A stretch of 64,000 nt of DNA from CAWKAO01 sp963847665 (GTDB lineage Bacteria; Actinomycetota; Humimicrobiia; Humimicrobiales; Humimicrobiaceae), in contig CAWKAO010000003.1 of the NCBI GenBank assembly GCA_963847665.1, forward strand, positions 434,001 through 498,000, written 5' to 3'. The translations under genes were made by a program, and so were the position numbers. The notes beneath the pieces are model-generated. The model made no database searches. It was not told the origin of the DNA and saw only the letters and a program-made list of their open reading frames with translations. Below, one piece after another: positions 61,557 through 64,000 of the stretch. Within the stretch, counting starts at the first letter, position 1. The number at the start of each line of letters is the position of its first letter.

Positions 61557-63146
61557 ATGGTTAAGAAAAAATTGATATCAAAATCTGCATATCTTGTATA
61601 TAAACAATGCCCGAGGTACTTATGGTATTATATAAATGAAAGGGATAGCATACCTGAACCGGACCCCAGTACAAAGTTTTTCTTCAGGATAGGCCACATT
61701 GTCGGCCAGCTGGCCAAATCATATTTTCCTGACGGAGTCGAGGTCGGGTATGAAGATGATTTTGACAGGAACCTTAAAAAAACCGCTGACATGCTCCAGG
61801 AAGGGCGGCCCCTATTTGAAGCGGGTTTTCTTTATAATGATAAGTATTGCGACCTTTATGCTCGAGCTGATGTATTTATACCTGCAAAAGATCGGGAAAA
61901 TGGGAAAGTATATGATGTTGTCGAAGTCAAAAGTTCGACAGGTGTTAAGGAAATCAATCTTTATGACCTTGCTTTCCAGAAGTATTGCTATACAATGGCA
62001 GGGCTGCCCATAAGACGCTGCAGCCTTATGCATATAAATAATCAATATGTACGGAATGAAGAGATAGACGTAAGGGAACTTTTTACGGTCACAGAGGTCA
62101 CAGAGACCATAGATAAGATCTGTAATCACATCAAAAATGATTTAAAACAGATGGTCAGTATTATCTACAGCGAATATCCTCCGGAAATGGAAGTGGGAAA
62201 ATTCTGCGACAGTCCGTACAGTTGCCCGCTGAAAAAGTTATGCTGGGAAAATGTAAGTGATAACAACATATATTATCTTTATTCGATCACAAAAAAACTT
62301 GCAAGGAGGTTAAGGGAATGTGGAATAGAAAACATGGTAGATATTCCCGATGATTTTACAGGTATAAATTATAAGCAGCAGGTACAGATAAAATGCGAAA
62401 AAAATTCTGATATAAGAATCGATAAAGAGGCAATATCAGATTACTTAAATAAGATCAGGTATCCGGTTTATTTCCTGGATTTTGAGACTTTTGCATCCCC
62501 CATCCCTATTGTCCAAAATACGAGACCCTACCAGAACATACCTTTCCAGTTCTCCCTGCATATGCTTTCCGGGCCGGGTGGAGACCTGAAGCATTCTCCC
62601 TTCCTTTCATCGGGTGAGAGGGATCCAAGAAAAGAAGTAATCGAGCATTTAAAAAAGAGCATAGGTCCTGTTGGTAGCATCCTTGTCTATAATGATTCCT
62701 TTGAGAAGGCTATACTGAGAGAGCTTGCAAATATGTTTCCCGTATATGCTGATTGGGTAAATTCAGTCCTGGAGAGGGTCGTCGATCTCTATGAGCCTTT
62801 CAGGAATTTTCATTATTATAATGTAAAACAGAAAGGCAGTGCATCTGTAAAAAGGGTCCTGCCAGTGTTAACAGGTAAAAGTTACGATAACATGGAAATA
62901 TCAAATGGCAGTATTGCAAGCGTGACATTTCTTGAAAATTCCGGACTGTGGCGGGATTATGTAATTTCAAATGAGCTTGATATTATGGAAAAATCAGTTC
63001 TTTTTAAAGATAAAGATGGCCAGGAGCGAGAGGATATAAGAAGGGCTCTTGAGCAATACTGTGAACTTGACACTGAGGGGATGGTCCATATTTTACTGGA
63101 ATTAGAAAAAATTGCTGGTGATAGTCCAGAGGAGAATAAAATTTAA
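61557..63146 (+). CDS. DUF2779 protein (RecB/Cas4-like nuclease plus DEDD-like exonuclease region)
   Basis: 529 residues. N-terminal half: SAYLVYKQCPRYLWYY with a cysteine, PLFEAGFLYND and YDVVEVKSS are a Cas4/RecB-type PD-(D/E)xK nuclease fold; CDSPYSCPLKKLCW (about residues 217-231) supplies the remaining FeS-type cysteines. The C-terminal half, from YFLDFETFASPIP (about residue 303), is the DUF2779 region with a ribonuclease-H/DnaQ-like DFET motif and a late Asp/Glu in YCELDTEGM. Predicted DNA-processing enzyme; role in repair or defence is untested. Cotranscribed with the HD gene. Confidence 0.82.
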   Translation: MVKKKLISKSAYLVYKQCPRYLWYYINERDSIPEPDPSTKFFFRIGHIVGQLAKSYFPDGVEVGYEDDFDRNLKKTADMLQEGRPLFEAGFLYNDKYCDLYARADVFIPAKDRENGKVYDVVEVKSSTGVKEINLYDLAFQKYCYTMAGLPIRRCSLMHINNQYVRNEEIDVRELFTVTEVTETIDKICNHIKNDLKQMVSIIYSEYPPEMEVGKFCDSPYSCPLKKLCWENVSDNNIYYLYSITKKLARRLRECGIENMVDIPDDFTGINYKQQVQIKCEKNSDIRIDKEAISDYLNKIRYPVYFLDFETFASPIPIVQNTRPYQNIPFQFSLHMLSGPGGDLKHSPFLSSGERDPRKEVIEHLKKSIGPVGSILVYNDSFEKAILRELANMFPVYADWVNSVLERVVDLYEPFRNFHYYNVKQKGSASVKRVLPVLTGKSYDNMEISNGSIASVTFLENSGLWRDYVISNELDIMEKSVLFKDKDGQEREDIRRALEQYCELDTEGMVHILLELEKIAGDSPEENKI

Positions 63147-63190
63147 GAAAAAAATTAATGAAAATTTAAAAAATAGAAAGAGGAGTTTTT

Positions 63191-64000
63191 ATGTCAGCCG
63201 TTTCAATTGTAAAGTGTGAAAATATCGAAAACGCAGGTAGTTTAAAAAAATCGCTTTCAGATTCCATCGAACTTATTGGGGGATTTAAATCCAGGATCTT
63301 AAAAGGCGACTCTGTCCTGATAAAACCTAATATTCTGGCACCGATGTCATTTAAGACCGGAGCGGTAACTAATCCTTTTTTAATAGAGGCACTTATTGAC
63401 CTGCTCCATGACGAAGGAGTAAAGGACATAACTATTGGTGAAGGTTCTGCAGTAGGCATAAAGACCAGTGAATCCTTTAAGGAAGGTGGCTGGGATAAGT
63501 TTGCTGAAAGAAAAAAAGTTAAGCTAGTAGATTTTAAAAAAGAAAGATTTATCCCGATGAGCATCCCGCAAGGAAAGATACTTAAATTCATTCATGTTCC
63601 TGAGGCACTGCTTGGATCCGATATTGTCATAAATGTACCTGTAATGAAGACCCATGACACTTATCCCGCTACACTTGGATTAAAAAATATGAAAGGGGTC
63701 ATCAGGGAAAAGGATAAAAAGAGATTTCACTTGTGGGGTCTGTCTCAGTGTATTGTGGACCTTAATAAGTTGCTCCTGCCGCATATCACAATAGAGGACG
63801 GCACCATAGGTATGGAAGGATACGGCCCCATGTTCGGGACCCCTGCAGATTTTGGTACAATATTAGCTTCCTTTGATGCGGTATCTGCAGATACTATTGC
63901 TGCAGAAGTCATGGGAATAAAACCAGATACTATAGAATATTTAAAGCTTGCAGTAGAACAGGGCCTTGGATGTGGAAATATTTCAGAAATCGAAATAAAG
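63191..64000 (+). CDS. DUF362 protein, 3' end cut by window edge
   Basis: 270 codons to the window end without a stop. ATG 63191 follows AGAGGAGTTTTT. ILKGDSVLIKPNILAPMSFK, VTNPFLIEALIDLLHDEG, VINVPVMKTHDTYPATLGLKN, IEDGTIGMEGYGPMFGTP and DAVSADTIAAEVMG are the standard DUF362 blocks. Many members carry a ferredoxin domain at the C-terminus, which would lie outside the window. Function unknown; often near FeS or redox enzymes in anaerobes. Confidence 0.9.
   Translation, partial: MSAVSIVKCENIENAGSLKKSLSDSIELIGGFKSRILKGDSVLIKPNILAPMSFKTGAVTNPFLIEALIDLLHDEGVKDITIGEGSAVGIKTSESFKEGGWDKFAERKKVKLVDFKKERFIPMSIPQGKILKFIHVPEALLGSDIVINVPVMKTHDTYPATLGLKNMKGVIREKDKKRFHLWGLSQCIVDLNKLLLPHITIEDGTIGMEGYGPMFGTPADFGTILASFDAVSADTIAAEVMGIKPDTIEYLKLAVEQGLGCGNISEIEIK

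Overview
The window is an AT-rich (roughly 35-40 % GC by eye) bacterial chromosome segment, rich in ATA, AGA and AGG codons, with strong GGAGG ribosome sites and frequent TTG/GTG starts. Gene content points to an anaerobic, sugar- and polyol-fermenting bacterium from an uncultured lineage: an MttB-family methyltransferase, several UroD-fold proteins, an iron alcohol dehydrogenase, a ferredoxin-type aldo/keto reductase, an FeS old-yellow-enzyme, a C_GCAxxG_C_C protein and DUF362. No rRNA or other marker fixes the phylum. I see no rRNA, tRNA, CRISPR array, complete insertion sequence or phage.

Layout. 0-10.5 kb: end of a sugar ABC transporter, a LacI regulator, MttB, three UroD-fold proteins, and L-rhamnose genes (mutarotase rhaM, kinase rhaB, class II aldolase). 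10.5-12.2 kb: two adjacent PIN-type toxin-antitoxin pairs. 12.3-21.6 kb: NagB-like protein, Gfo/Idh/MocA dehydrogenase, MFS transporter, a remnant of a sugar permease, a lipase-like hydrolase, a broken M29 aminopeptidase, a broken transglutaminase-like protein, an SDR and PgeF. 21.8-29.9 kb: LsrF-like aldolase, SDR, MFS transporter and an Lsr/Rha-type sugar ABC importer. 29.9-42.7 kb: VOC proteins, aldo/keto reductase, DUF4432 epimerase-like protein, TPP-dependent E1 alpha and beta, a stand-alone lipoyl domain, xylulokinase-like kinase, three cupins, D-lyxose isomerase and pentose-5-phosphate 3-epimerase. 42.8-56 kb: L-rhamnose isomerase, PfkB kinase, dhaL and dhaK, two TIM-barrel isomerases/epimerases, Gfo/Idh/MocA, a third FGGY kinase and iron alcohol dehydrogenase. 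56-64 kb: GpsA-like dehydrogenase, FadH-like reductase, ferredoxin aldo/keto reductase, an HD phosphohydrolase next to a DUF2779 nuclease, and DUF362.

How the genes fit together. L-rhamnose can be carried from mutarotation through rhamnulose and rhamnulose-1-phosphate to DHAP and lactaldehyde; the iron alcohol dehydrogenase or an aldo/keto reductase could reduce lactaldehyde to propanediol. D-lyxose isomerase, an FGGY kinase and the pentose epimerase form a D-lyxose/D-xylulose branch; the tagatose-3-epimerase-like protein, PfkB kinase and DhaKL add ketohexose or triose/tetrose branches. The whole window reads as a sugar-catabolic island with several regulatory and transport units.

A dominant oddity is that about fifteen genes or gene remnants are broken by 23 clear single-base frameshifts, of which 21 look like one extra base. 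They cluster at 1.5-6 kb, 17-20 kb and 28-45 kb and are absent from 6.9-15.6 kb and 44.7-64 kb. Insertion-type sequence error is the simplest reading, so I annotate full-length products across the breaks and give the break points.
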